DNA of 64,000 bases from Dichetophora obliterata (GCA_963920525.1 OY986438.1:126238920-126302919), one strand, 5' to 3'. Counted from the stretch's first letter, positions 1-10,487 are shown. Numbers and translations are program-made. Notes: generated by a model not told the origin, from the letters alone.

Positions 1-1257
1 ATTGGACGCAATTATTAGTAATATTTACACACAAATATTTTTGAGTGTAAGAATACGTATTGAAAAGTGCCTGTGAAACAAGGGTAAATGAAATGGTATC
101 GTAACTTATCTCTGCGACGGGTACAACATACTATTTAAAAATGCATGCATGATTTAGCTCAGCTTTATTTGTAAATATACCTTAAATGAAGTATTTTTGA
201 GTTCTCTTAAAAATACATTAACATATATATATAATGAAAATATCGTTATATAAAATCAAAAAAGCTGAAAGTTACAATATATTCTTGAATTGATATTTGA
301 TTGATCATTGATTGATTATTGATGCACCTTATCAAAATATATGTTTCTGCTAAATTTTACACTCCTACAACTAAAAACGACGTTTTTGTTAAAAAATTTC
401 CAAAATCCCTAAGTTTGAGCGCAACTTACATTTATAATAACAATTTAGAAAGTTTTTTGACTCTCCCGTAAAATTTTTTAATTTTAGCTTACGAGTTTTT
501 GATTTAATATGAAGATATTTAAAAAATTTCACTGCCTAGGGAGGCCAAGCGCCCCCTCTTTTCCCCATGCGGACGCCCATGTACTTGTGTATAAGTAGGC
601 TTATCACTGCCTTAGTACAATCTTTGAAAGATAACTAGTACCTGTACAAGTATTTATGTCCTTTTTGTGTTCACTGTCAACAGAGCCATACAACTAGTAG
701 TATAATTTCCTTCTATCACTCGCTAAGAAACCGACAAAAAATTAACCCAATATTAACAGCTTTTATTTCTATTTGATATTATTTGCATTCTTGTTTTAAA
801 ACTGAAAAATGCTATGCTTAAAACAGCTTCATTAAGTCAGCTTTTTGATTATAAATAATTACTGTATTCTAAATGCAACAATTAATTTCATTGGATAATA
901 AAGATATATAATAAAAAATATACTAAAATTTATATCTTTTGCTATAAATGTGTGATATAAAATTTTTCAGTAAATCAACATAGATTTGTGATAGCTCGGG
1001 GTTAAGTGTGAAAATTTCAACATCTTGTCGGAATTCACAATAAATTTAATAACACAACTCATATATCATCTCCATGGAAATGCATTCACAAAAAGAGACA
1101 ACTTCATTCCGCAAGAAACTGGCAGGTTTTGTCTGTGATAACATGCATATGTTTTTGAATTTCTTGACTACTTATGACAGTCGATTTGCTACTCACACAC
1201 ACAAATACACACACACACATATTCAATGGTAATGACACTTTAGCTGGTTTTTATGGA
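1..1257. other. Intergenic DNA without a recognisable gene
   Basis: AT-rich sequence with stops in all frames. The only simple-sequence feature is a short CA-rich stretch near 1194-1221. I see no RNA gene, terminal repeat or coding-like stretch here. Confidence 0.6.
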
Positions 1258-1635
1258 CTACAATTTGCTCCACTGTCTTGTGACCAACTGCTTGTTGAGC
1301 AGTTCACTCAATTCATGAACTAGAGCTGGGATATCGACATTAAGTAGTAGGCAGACTTTGTCATTACCTTCCAAGAATGTTTTGACTTCAGCTACTTCTT
1401 TGCCTTCATCTTCTTCTTATCAACATAGGGCACTTCACTTAAATTCTTCCGTTTCCGGTGGAATGCTTACAAAAGGGATGCCTGCCATGTGAGATGTAGT
1501 ATTTGTCTGCTGGTCTCTTGGCTTACAAAGAGTCCTTCGGATTTGATGACTTGCACTTTACCACTTAACCTTTTCAAATGTTGTTGCTCTTTTCTATTTT
1601 TTGTGTTTTTTTCTTCACACAACTCGCCTTTTTAA
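1258..1635 (-). pseudogene. Decayed protein-coding fragment, family not recognised
   Basis: On the minus strand two coding-like stretches follow each other in different frames. The upstream one (about 1480-1635) is lysine- and glutamine-rich and includes the string VIKSEGLFVSQETSRQ. The downstream one (1258 to about 1420) includes EVAEVKTFLEGNDKV and ALVHELSELLNK and ends at a TAG at 1258-1260. Between them lie a frame change and several stop codons. The charged, low-bias composition looks like real protein rather than random AT-rich translation, which suggests a dead gene or retrocopy. I do not recognise the family. A chance open stretch remains possible. Confidence 0.35.
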
Positions 1636-1775
1636 TAGACTTGTTACGGCCCTTGATTAGGCCACAATGGCAAGGATATGGAGTGGGGAGTCACGGAGGG
1701 AGTGATGGTGTTGAGAATATGTGAAAGAAACAAATATTAATAATGAAAATATTAAGGAAAACATTGCAATGACCT

Positions 1776-1987
1776 TGATAAATTTAAACAAATAGTTCCA
1801 GTTTTATTAGGTTTAAAAAAAGGTTTTATTTTAACAATCTCTATTGCTGAAGGCTCAGACAAGAATATGTGAATGATATATTTCAGTAATAAAAAAAAGC
1901 TTATATATATTAGTATATACATAGAGTTGCCATCAATATAAAAAAATCCAAATAATAAAGGTGTAGTTACATTGTTATAGTTCAACA
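1776..1987 (-). repeat. 3' LTR of the copia element
   Basis: A 212-bp direct repeat of 6590-6801 with no difference seen by eye. On the minus strand it is the downstream LTR. It is bounded outside by GACCT and inside by the purine tract. It starts TGATAAATTT and ends TAGTTCAACA on the plus strand. Confidence 0.95.
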
Positions 1988-1998
1988 CCCCCTCTCAA
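1988..1998 (-). other. Polypurine tract of the copia element
   Basis: Read on the minus strand, TTGAGAGGGGG lies directly against the 3' LTR. This is the expected place and composition for the RNase H-resistant primer of plus-strand DNA synthesis. Confidence 0.85.
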
Positions 1999-2280
1999 TG
2001 TAATTACACTTTAAACTTTTATAATAGATACAAAGTTAAGTGTTTTTAAAAATAATATAAACTTTCGTATAGACTTATATAAGTCTTTTTAAGTTCTTAA
2101 CAATCCAAAAAAATAGTTTTATTATACAAGATGACATTGGTTTTCATATTTACTAATTTATATTATTAAGGCTTTATACAAAAATAAAAAATATTCTTCA
2201 AAGAATTATATGTTTTCTTATGCTTTATACAAAATGAAAAAATATTAAAAATTATTTGCTTTTTTTATGTTTTTTTGCCT

Positions 2281-2424
2281 TTTTTATGTTCTACACAAAA
2301 TAAAAAGTTAATACTTCAAATATATTTATTTTTCTTATGTTCTACACAAAATAAAAAGTTAATACTTCAAATATATTTATTTTTCTTATGTTCTACACAA
2401 AATAAAAAGTTAATACTTCAAATT
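2281..2424. repeat. 51-bp tandem repeat, nearly three units, at the 3' end of the copia gene
   Basis: The string TTCTACACAAAATAAAAAG recurs at 2289, 2340 and 2391, exactly 51 bp apart, and the units are almost identical. The third unit contains the stop codon and last codons of Gag-Pol (from 2410); the other two lie in the 3' untranslated region. A shorter related stretch precedes them at about 2220-2280. Likely a local duplication inside the element. Confidence 0.85.
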
Positions 2425-5400
2425 ACCTATACCACATTTTTTTAAAAATCTTGTAATTAATTCCTTACTTAAGGCCTTCGTAAACATGTCTGCTGGTTGT
2501 TCACTAGTTTTAACATATTTTAAACACACTTTGTTGTTCTTTATTAAATCTTTTATAAAGTGAAATCTGATATCAATGTGTTTTAAACGCTTGACACTAT
2601 CTGTACAAGCGACTGAGATGGCAGACTGATTATCGCAATAAACATTAACTGGGCATATATTTTTTATTTCAAAGTCATTTAATAAATTAATTAACCAACA
2701 GGCTTCACTAGCTGTCATGCTAATTGCAACATATTCTGACTCTGTTGAGGACAAACTAACAGACACTTGTTTCTTTGAACTCCACGAAATTAAGCAGTTT
2801 GCAAATTTAAACAAATAGCCTGTGGTTGACTTTCTATCCTTGAGATCACCTCCCCAGTCTGCATCACAATATCCCTCCAAAACAACACCCTCACACTTGA
2901 AAACTAATTTGTAATCCAAAGTATGTTTCACATAGCGTAACACTCTTTTTAAAGCAGCCAACAACATGTCATTTGCATATGTTTGATATCTACTTAACAA
3001 AGAGACAGCAAAACATAAGTCAGGTCTAGTACCAGACACCGCATACATGAGACAACCTATAATTTGACGACACAATTTTTCTGTATTTTTATCCCAAACA
3101 TTTTTATCATTTTCAAATATTTTTCCATTAAAATTTGGATCTAAAGGCGTGAACATAGGCTTACAGTCTTCCATCTTAAACCTTTTGAGAACATTTTCTA
3201 AATAATTTGTTTGGGACAGTTCAGTAACACCTGTTTCATTATTTTGCCTTACATCTATGCCTAAAAAATCTGTTGCCAATCCTAGGTCTTTCATTTTAAA
3301 CTCTCTATTTAATACATTTTTTAGGTGTATTGTCAAATCTTCATTTGATCCAAAAATTAATAAGTCATCGACATATAACAGCACATATATTCTATCAATA
3401 CCAGTACACTTTATGTACAAACAAGAGTCGCAGCTTGACCTAACAAAACTTTCTTTCAACATTACATTATTAAATTTAGTATTCCAACATTTTGGTGAAT
3501 TTTTCAAACCATAAAGTGATTTTTTTAACTTGACAACATTATTATTACCTGTATAAGCCCCTTCTGGCAAACTAACAAATATTCTTTCATTTATATCTCC
3601 ATACAGAAAAGCTCCTGTCACATCCATTTGATATATTGGTAATTTTAATTTAGTTGCAATCACTACAAAAAGCCTAAAAGTTGATAACTTAGCAACTGGA
3701 GCATAAATGTCATTTAAATCTAATATATCTTCTTGTTCAAACCCTCTAGCGACTAACCTGGCTTTATATTGTAATAAATTATTACTTCTTTTAATTTTAA
3801 ATACCCACTTACTACTTATGACTTTCTCTTTCAGAGGAACATCACATAACTCCCAAGTGTTATTCTCTTTTAAAGTATGCAGCTCTCTATTAATAGCTTC
3901 CCTCCATTTACTAGCGTCCTTTCTCTTCATGGCTTCTTTGTATGTGATGGGTTCACTTTCTTCGCTGTAGACATTATGGCATTGATAAAAATCAGGTGGT
4001 TTCCTCACGCGCTTGTCGCGATCACTTTGATGTAGCACTGATGTGTTAACCAACTCCAATGAACTATCACCTTCATCACTGCATGGTTCGTATTCACTTT
4101 CAGACTCTTCGAACTCGGCGGTATTAAGTACACTGCTTTCATTGGGACTGGCTGGATTCACTTCTGGTTCTTTGTAGGACTCATTAGTTATATAACCTTG
4201 TTTTTCATCTTCCAAAGTGAGATTGAGTTTTGCTGTTTGTTCTTGCTGATTTTCTTGTTGCTGTAAGAAAACAACATCTCTTTTGATTTCTACACAGTTC
4301 TTCGCTGAAAAATATATTCTATAGCCTTTCACTGTTTCTCCATATCCAACCATTAACCCTTTTTCACCCTTGCGATCCCATTTTCTTCTTTTCTCTTTCG
4401 GAATGTGCACGTACACTGGTGTGCCAAAGGCTTTTAACTTCTGAATGTCGAAATTTTTGTTTGTCCATACTTCATAGGGTGATTTTAATTCATGTTTACT
4501 TTTTCCAGTTCTATTCAAAACAAATGTTGCTGTATTTACTGCCTCCGCCCACAATTTCTTTGGTAGGTTTCTTGCGCTTAACATCGTCCTCGCAGCTTCA
4601 ACAAGTGTTCTATTTTCTCTTTCAGCTTTCCCATTTTGTTGGGGGGTATATGGCACACTTGTTTGATGTGTTATCCCACGCTTCGAGAATATTTCCTTAA
4701 CGTCTTTATTAATAAATTCTAGACCATTGTCACTCCTAAATGCTTTGACTTTATTTCCAGTTATATTTTCTGCCTTGTTTAAAAAATCATCAATACAGTT
4801 CTTGACTTCGTGCTTGCTTTTAACAAAGTAAACAGATCTAAAGTTGGAGAAGTCGTCTTTCAGTACGACAAAATATTTTGAGCCACCTACTGATATTTCT
4901 TCCATGGGACCGCATGTATCCGCATGAATTAACTCACATGTCTTTGTGGTAGCACTATCACTGTTTTTAAATGGCAAGCGATGTATCTTTCCTTCTAAAC
5001 AGCTTTCACACTCAGAAACCAAAGTTTGTTTCACATTAATGTTATTTTTAGAGAGTACTTTCTTCACGTAATCGAAGCTCTGATGCGCTAATTTTTCATG
5101 CCATTCGTTTAGTTCATTTTTTACAGTTTTAGCTACACTTGCCACTTTGTTTTTATAACGAAGATCCAGATAATATGAAGCGCCGACACGTTTCGCAACA
5201 GCACAGACCTTATTGTTTTTAAAGAATTTACATGAACTGTCATCGGTAAACATAACATAACCTTTGTCAGACGCACAATTCACAGAGAAAAGATTTGTTT
5301 TTAATTCTGGCACGAATAAAACTCTGTCTATAGTAGTGTCAATCCATTCACTTCCGTTATGAACTTGAACCAGAATTTGTCCGAAACCTAACACACTAAT

Positions 5401-6372
5401 CGTTGCGCCATTACCGACAACTACAGATTCTTGCGAAGTGCTAGTTATTGATGAAAACAACTCTCGATCACAGCACATATGCTCACTGGCTCCAGAGTCT
5501 ACTAACCAGTTAGACTGTTGAAACTGCTTAAATGAATTCGACACCACGAACGCATTGCTCTGCTTCTTTTCCTTGTTCCTCTTAAAATAACACTGCGCTT
5601 TCGAATGGCCAGCCTTGCCGCAATAAAAACATTTGTTGTCATTTCTGTAATTATATCCTTCACTCTTGTTTTTGTTGCCTTTACATTCACTTTGGAAATG
5701 TCCGAGCTTATTGCATTTAAAGCACTTTATATTCTTTTTATCCTTTACAACAAATGCAGATGAGGACGGTGTTTGTGGGCTAGCTTCATTCTTTCCATTT
5801 ACCCTTTCTTCTTCTACTAACAATCTTGCCACCAAATTTTCAATAGTTTGCTTATCATCTGGGGCTGACTCCCAAGCCGACACAAAATGTTTGTATTCCT
5901 CAGGAAGCGACATTAACACCTTTGTTATAACAAACCTATCCGAGATCTCTTCACCCATTTGTCTAAGGTGGTTTTGCATTTCCTGAATTTTGGATAAGAA
6001 CAATGACATTTCAGTACTTTGTTCATACTTATACTGAAAGAAACGCTGCTGAACTATATGAATACTTGTCTCCGTCTTCTGCTCATATACACTTTGCAAT
6101 TTTCTCCACATTTCAGCTGAGGTCGAACATGAAATAATATGCAGCATGACACTATCCATCATTCTCGTAACCAAAAGTGTCTGAGCCTTCGCATCTTTGG
6201 ATTCCCAAGCGGCTTTTTCTGCAGCATCTTCAGGTTTTGGTGCTCTGCCCTCGACAATATCTAGCCAATTTTGACCTCGTAACAATACTGTGGTCTGAAA
6301 CTTCCAGATATTCCAATTACTCGATCCTTCCAGCTTCATCGCGCTGTGATTTCCGTTTAGATTTAACTCCAT
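2410..6372 (-). CDS. copia-type Gag-Pol polyprotein (1,320 aa, intact)
   Basis: A single frame encoding nucleocapsid, protease, integrase, reverse transcriptase and RNase H, in the copia order (integrase before RT). The start is the ATG at 6370-6372. The open frame extends to 6432, but its upstream part has no ATG and opens at GTG. Visible landmarks, numbered from this ATG: Gag region 1-210; two CCHC zinc knuckles (CFKCNKLGHFQSEC near 216 and CFYCGKAGHSKAQC near 247); protease motif LVDSGASEHM with catalytic Asp292; the integrase HHCC region, then DDE core with Asp in HADTCG (about 485), Asp in RSDNG (about 549) and Glu in NGKAERENR (about 585); RT with MDVTGAFLYGDI and the catalytic YVDD at 1000-1003; RNase H with CDADWGGD (about 1175), STESEYVA and the C-terminal HIDIRFHFIKD. 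No stop or frameshift interrupts it. The length is close to Drosophila copia (about 1,400 aa). Confidence 0.95.
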   Translation of the reverse strand: MELNLNGNHSAMKLEGSSNWNIWKFQTTVLLRGQNWLDIVEGRAPKPEDAAEKAAWESKDAKAQTLLVTRMMDSVMLHIISCSTSAEMWRKLQSVYEQKTETSIHIVQQRFFQYKYEQSTEMSLFLSKIQEMQNHLRQMGEEISDRFVITKVLMSLPEEYKHFVSAWESAPDDKQTIENLVARLLVEEERVNGKNEASPQTPSSSAFVVKDKKNIKCFKCNKLGHFQSECKGNKNKSEGYNYRNDNKCFYCGKAGHSKAQCYFKRNKEKKQSNAFVVSNSFKQFQQSNWLVDSGASEHMCCDRELFSSITSTSQESVVVGNGATISVLGFGQILVQVHNGSEWIDTTIDRVLFVPELKTNLFSVNCASDKGYVMFTDDSSCKFFKNNKVCAVAKRVGASYYLDLRYKNKVASVAKTVKNELNEWHEKLAHQSFDYVKKVLSKNNINVKQTLVSECESCLEGKIHRLPFKNSDSATTKTCELIHADTCGPMEEISVGGSKYFVVLKDDFSNFRSVYFVKSKHEVKNCIDDFLNKAENITGNKVKAFRSDNGLEFINKDVKEIFSKRGITHQTSVPYTPQQNGKAERENRTLVEAARTMLSARNLPKKLWAEAVNTATFVLNRTGKSKHELKSPYEVWTNKNFDIQKLKAFGTPVYVHIPKEKRRKWDRKGEKGLMVGYGETVKGYRIYFSAKNCVEIKRDVVFLQQQENQQEQTAKLNLTLEDEKQGYITNESYKEPEVNPASPNESSVLNTAEFEESESEYEPCSDEGDSSLELVNTSVLHQSDRDKRVRKPPDFYQCHNVYSEESEPITYKEAMKRKDASKWREAINRELHTLKENNTWELCDVPLKEKVISSKWVFKIKRSNNLLQYKARLVARGFEQEDILDLNDIYAPVAKLSTFRLFVVIATKLKLPIYQMDVTGAFLYGDINERIFVSLPEGAYTGNNNVVKLKKSLYGLKNSPKCWNTKFNNVMLKESFVRSSCDSCLYIKCTGIDRIYVLLYVDDLLIFGSNEDLTIHLKNVLNREFKMKDLGLATDFLGIDVRQNNETGVTELSQTNYLENVLKRFKMEDCKPMFTPLDPNFNGKIFENDKNVWDKNTEKLCRQIIGCLMYAVSGTRPDLCFAVSLLSRYQTYANDMLLAALKRVLRYVKHTLDYKLVFKCEGVVLEGYCDADWGGDLKDRKSTTGYLFKFANCLISWSSKKQVSVSLSSTESEYVAISMTASEACWLINLLNDFEIKNICPVNVYCDNQSAISVACTDSVKRLKHIDIRFHFIKDLIKNNKVCLKYVKTSEQPADMFTKALSKELITRFLKKCGIGNLKY

Positions 6373-6432
6373 TTCCGTGCCTTGGTCATATACAATCTCG
6401 AACAATAATTTTCTTTGGCAAAAAGACTCCAC

Positions 6433-6575
6433 GAGGTTGTGATCACCTAACCTTATTTTTTATGACAGCTGCACCGTCGATTGCCAAAACGAAGAAAGAA
6501 AAGAAAAAAAATTCTTTCCTTTTTGCAGACAAACTTACTGAAGCACTTTTGTAATATTTTTACAGAGTTATGTGT
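6433..6575 (-). other. 5' untranslated leader of the copia element
   Basis: Between the primer binding site and the open frame lies a purine-rich minus-strand leader. It includes a consensus-like splice donor, A/GTAAGT (plus strand ACTTAC, near 6535). Copia makes a spliced Gag RNA, but its donor lies elsewhere, so a functional role for this site is only a guess. Confidence 0.4.
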
Positions 6576-6589
6576 CTGGGCCCATAACC
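6576..6589 (-). other. Primer binding site, half-molecule initiator tRNA-Met type
   Basis: The plus strand reads CTGGGCCCATAACC directly against the 5' LTR. This is the anticodon stem-loop sequence of eukaryotic initiator tRNA-Met, with CAT as anticodon. Drosophila copia is known to prime with the 5' half of this tRNA rather than its CCA end. The match therefore supports both the copia assignment and minus-strand orientation. Confidence 0.9.
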
Positions 6590-6801
6590 TGATAAATTTA
6601 AACAAATAGTTCCAGTTTTATTAGGTTTAAAAAAAGGTTTTATTTTAACAATCTCTATTGCTGAAGGCTCAGACAAGAATATGTGAATGATATATTTCAG
6701 TAATAAAAAAAAGCTTATATATATTAGTATATACATAGAGTTGCCATCAATATAAAAAAATCCAAATAATAAAGGTGTAGTTACATTGTTATAGTTCAAC
6801 A
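6590..6801 (-). repeat. 5' LTR of the copia element
   Basis: A 212-bp copy of 1776-1987, upstream on the minus strand, so it would carry the promoter. It is followed outside by GACCT (6802-6806). No substitution between the two LTRs was seen by eye. Confidence 0.95.
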
Positions 6802-6806
6802 GACCT

Positions 6807-7565
6807 GATCCCGAGGGACGCATGAAAACGTGTGTTCCCCTGAATAAGCGCGCGTGTGTGTATGTTTCTGCCTTTACTTGTGTGCCTTTCAGCACGCTTT
6901 GTAGACATTTAAGTTGTTGTTATAGTAAAATGATTTCTTTGTGCGTGTCCTCAAGACGTCAAGCAGCTCATTTAGCAACGCTTCAGGTTTCTTTTTCGTG
7001 GGGACATGAGAGAGGGCGGGGACGCATTGATAACAATGGGACCGTTACAGCAGGCATGTGTGTGTGTGTTTGTATGTGTATGCGTGTGTCTCGTACTTTG
7101 CAAAAATGTTCGCTTGTATCATAAACACCATTTATAAACACATCTATGGTGTCAAGCTTGTATACAAACACACATACACTTATACTCACCGCTTTATTCG
7201 CATATTACATAAAAATGATTATCTTGCCTTGCGAGATAACATAGCAAATATCTTCATATTTTTAACGACACAAATCATGATTTTCTTTTTGACTTCACAA
7301 TTTTTGCACAGCTTTGGATTTTACAGAATGGAAATTTCACACTTGTTCCTTGGTAGTTTTTTTGGTTTTTTTTCATCAAACAATATTGGCACATTTGGCT
7401 TGATTGTGTGTTGTCGGTTTTTTCTAATTTTGTTTCACTTTGCTTTATAAACACGTAGCTAGCTACTGATTCTGTGTAGAGTATTTTTTCTAGAAATTTT
7501 TTCATTCCCTATTTTGTTTATGGATTGAGTGGTAAATTTTTAACGTTTACTGTATAAGTATACAT
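6807..7565. other. Non-coding stretch with GT-rich simple sequence
   Basis: Contains alternating GT/CA-rich stretches at about 6850-6875 and 7055-7185, which keep short frames open by composition. I see no domain, splice pattern or repeat boundary. Confidence 0.5.
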
Positions 7566-7940
7566 TGGCCGCATTCAGCGCAGACAACAGTTAGCAACTG
7601 TTGTGTAAAAATTCGCTGAATGGTACAAATTTGGTAGCGCTAACTAAAACTGATAAAGTAGCGAACACCTTTTAATCGAGCGAACAAATTCTATGCTACA
7701 TGAACACAACTGTTTGCTTAACTGTCAGATGCTGTTACTGACGCTGTTAAATTAATAAACGCAGAAAGAACGCAGCAAAATTAAGTGAGAAACCTTTGCA
7801 ATTGAATTAAATTTACATAAAAATTAAATTGAATCTAACTTCTGACGTGTAGAGTAGCAGCACATTCAGAGAAAAACATCTTGAACTAAGGTAGCGCTAC
7901 CATTACAGTTCACAACAGTTGTCTGCGCTGAATGCAGCCA
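7566..7940. mobile_element. MITE with TGGC(C/T)GC inverted ends
   Basis: The left end TGGCCGCATTCAGCGCAGAC matches the reverse complement of the right end (TGGCTGCATTCAGCGCAGAC) with one mismatch, and the match continues into CAACAGTT-like sequence. The 375-bp interior has no coding potential. A partial relative lies near 55455-55640, sharing the subterminal string ATTCAGAGAAAAACATC. No convincing target duplication was found, so the superfamily is open. Confidence 0.7.
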
Positions 7941-9029
7941 TTGCTTTAACTTGAAAAGATACACATTTTCCCATACACTAAAGTGAGCTATGGTTACCTT
8001 TATACTTTTAAAAATTTGTCGCAAAAAGTTTAAATTAGTTATTGCTTGTCTTTGTTTATTTTTTTATGTTGAGCCTTTCATCATTTTCAATATTTATGCT
8101 GCATAGCAAATGACTTGACATGCATGATTTCTTATAAAAAAATGTAGCAAAACCTATCTAAAAACAAAGTGGTTTCTCCCATCGATAAAATATGAAAACA
8201 AAAGCGTACTTGTGTTTCAAGTTTAAGGGCAGGTCTCATCTAGAGGTCCGAAAACACGGTGATGTTCTTGATTTTTATTTTCATAGAAGGAAGTAAATGA
8301 ACACCTTGAGTTTTTAACAGTTATTTATTGATTCTGAAAGTGTAGGAAAGTATTTTTTTTTTGCATAAAAGTGTTATGTGAAGTGTAAATACGCCGTCAA
8401 ACGCCACGTTAAAAAAGGTATCCAAACGGTCTCCACGTTCATGTCATCTGATATAAAAAAAACCAAAAATTTTTCACTAAATATTGAGATGATGAGATAA
8501 CGGTTAATGTGCTCTTTTTTTCCAAAATTATTTAATTGAACTTTGAGACATAAAAAAAATTTGATGGAGATCAATTGGAAAATGGCTGAGATATTTGCTT
8601 GCAAAATCAAAACTTAAAATTCCAATAATTTTTTTCTCATTCTAAGGTGATGGTTGCTCATTGCTTCAAGGAAATGTGTTGCACTAAGAAAATCTGCAGT
8701 TTTAGAGATATTGCAATAATTTTTATATCATAATAACGGGAATTTCCTTTAACATACTATTCGTGGAAAATATTACCGAAAAAACTATCATATGCTATTA
8801 TTCTTCGCAACCTGAGAAAATTATACTGAGAAAAGCTACAGTTTTCGAGAAATTGCCATAAATTTAATGCCAAAATAACGGAATTTTTTAAAAATTTTTT
8901 TTATTTTGAAGAAATTTCACCATCACAATAAATATTCACACGTGTTACATAAAAAAATGCTTGTTGAAGGATATCTGCAAGAAATAGCGAAAAATGTCTA
9001 GAGAGTTTTTTTTTAAATAACAAAAACCC
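7941..9029. other. Non-coding AT-rich DNA
   Basis: No coding-like frame, RNA gene or bounded repeat recognised. Confidence 0.5.
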
Positions 9030-9222
9030 AAGGCACTCGCCTTATACAAACAAGTTTTGGTCTTTGACCTGAAAGAAAAGGGAAATATTTATTTAGAGGA
9101 ATTGATTGGAACCATACGTGAATTTATTGATTAGGCGGTGAAAACAACGGTGAAATATAATTTGAATTGCTTTTAACCGAGGCTATGTTGTGCCTTAACC
9201 TCGGCAAGCATTTCCAGCCCTT
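9030..9222 (-). mobile_element. Truncated SINE body (family 2)
   Basis: Shares about 190 bp with the body of the SINE at 41551-41912, including TTTGGTCTTTGACCT and GGCAAGCATTTCCAGCCC. The tRNA-like head present in the other copy is missing, so this is a 5'-truncated or decayed copy on the minus strand. Confidence 0.65.
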
Positions 9223-10132
9223 GTATAGACGGGTTGTACATCTAAGTAATATCTAAAATGACTTCTTACATAATGTTCTTCCATCTCTTTTAGTTCAGAT
9301 TTTATTTAAGAAATTATCTTTATACGCTAATATTTCAGGTCAAAGGTCACTAATCGAAGAACCAACCAAATTTTGCACGCTTCCACATCCAACACTTTCA
9401 TTCGATACCACATTTACCATTCTAGACCCTGCCAATCCTGACATCTCAAAAATCATCACTGAAACAAAAATATAAGTAGATTATTTTCATTTAAACATTT
9501 AAAATATTTATAAACAGTAGACTTTAAGCTTTTTATTTAAGAACTGTTGTTACCAAAGTAAAATATAAGAAAATAAAAGAAAAAAATTGATTAAGAAATG
9601 GTTGGAATATTCGCTTTGGGAATCACACTTTCTGATTCTCATTATTAAAGCGAGTTCGTGTCTTAAGTCTGCTTGCTATTTTCTCAATTTTAAACGCTCA
9701 TATCTGCTCAACGATACCACCTATCAAAATCTCACAATTTTGTGCATACCTAAAGTCGAGACCTTTCTTATGATATATCAAGTGTTTCTGTAGCGTTTGT
9801 AGATTTGCTGGAATAAGGGGACCCTTTCAGGAATTAATATATAGATGGTGAATATTTGAATTTTAAGTAGCGCTTTTTCACACTTTTCGCTCTTTAAAGT
9901 TCTCTAATTAAGTTTGGGATCCAATAAATTTTATTTTCTTTAAAATAAAAAAAAAATCCAAGTCAATGTACAGAGTAGTTCTTGAGATATCGTGGAGACA
10001 TTTTCAGAAAACGCGTTTAAAGATTTGCTTAACAAATGTTTCGGGTGCGTTAGTGAAAATATGGGTTCCTTTCATATGCGATAACTTTTTTATGCAATTG
10101 TAATTGGTCAAACCTCTTTAAGAACATATGCT
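9223..10132. other. Non-coding AT-rich DNA
   Basis: Nothing recognised beyond short AT-rich frames. Confidence 0.5.
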
Positions 10133-10143
10133 ACACATCATAA

Positions 10144-10476
10144 AAAAAAAATAAACTGGCTATTCCAGCCCTTGGAAGGACTTTGACCTAGCTTCTATTC
10201 ATCAATTATGTTGTGCGTGTTATTAAATGTTTGATCACAAATTACCGAGAACTGGACCTTCGTGTATTATGCCGACTCCGAACGGCTTATGTTCTCAAGA
10301 AGCTTTACATGGCAATTTTTACTCTCTGAGGTTTGCCATTGTCTGCAGAGAGGTGACCACCGAACAGAAAAATTAATTCAATTCAAAAAACTTTCTGTCT
10401 GAGCTGGAATTGAACCCGGGCTAGCGCGGTTCTTGAGCTTAGGGGCCACGCACTCTACCCACTAGGCTCCAGCCTC
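10144..10476 (-). mobile_element. tRNA-derived SINE (family 1, copy A)
   Basis: The minus strand starts with a tRNA-like head: Pol III A box TAGTGGGTAGAG and B box GGTTCAATTCC at tRNA spacing (about 10476 down to 10395). A body of about 250 bp and a T-rich end follow. An 11-bp target duplication ACACATCATAA flanks it exactly (10133-10143 and 10477-10487), which fixes the ends and points to LINE-mediated retrotransposition. Copies B (46676-47019) and C (18590-19075) share the body. The head is not a functional tRNA gene because it is fused to the SINE body. Confidence 0.9.
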
Positions 10477-10487
10477 ACACATCATAA

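Larger units (their letters stand above)
1776..6801 (-). mobile_element. Complete copia-type LTR retrotransposon
   Basis: A full-length Ty1/copia element on the minus strand. Two 212-bp LTRs (1776-1987 and 6590-6801) begin TG and end CA, look identical by eye, and are flanked by the 5-bp target duplication GACCT (1771-1775 and 6802-6806). Next to the 5' LTR is a primer binding site matching the anticodon arm of initiator tRNA-Met. Next to the 3' LTR is a purine tract. One uninterrupted Gag-Pol frame fills the interior. Identical LTRs, an intact frame and a clean target duplication imply a recent insertion and possible competence for transposition. The 5,026-bp length fits the copia group, whose Drosophila type element is close to 5.1 kb. 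Confidence 0.96.

Noticed and set aside
3257..6554. Plus-strand open frames (85-125 codons) across the copia interior
   Set aside because: They are antisense to the intact Gag-Pol frame, which has clear catalytic motifs; they show none.
6560..6895. 111-codon minus frame over the right copia LTR
   Set aside because: It crosses the LTR/flank border and its left twin ends differently; no domain is visible.
7058..7450. 130-codon hydrophobic frame
   Set aside because: It begins in a GT microsatellite and has a composition expected from T-rich DNA, without an initiation context or family feature.
10395..10476. Functional tRNA gene
   Set aside because: The tRNA-like part is fused to a SINE body and repeated with target duplications, so it is a SINE head.
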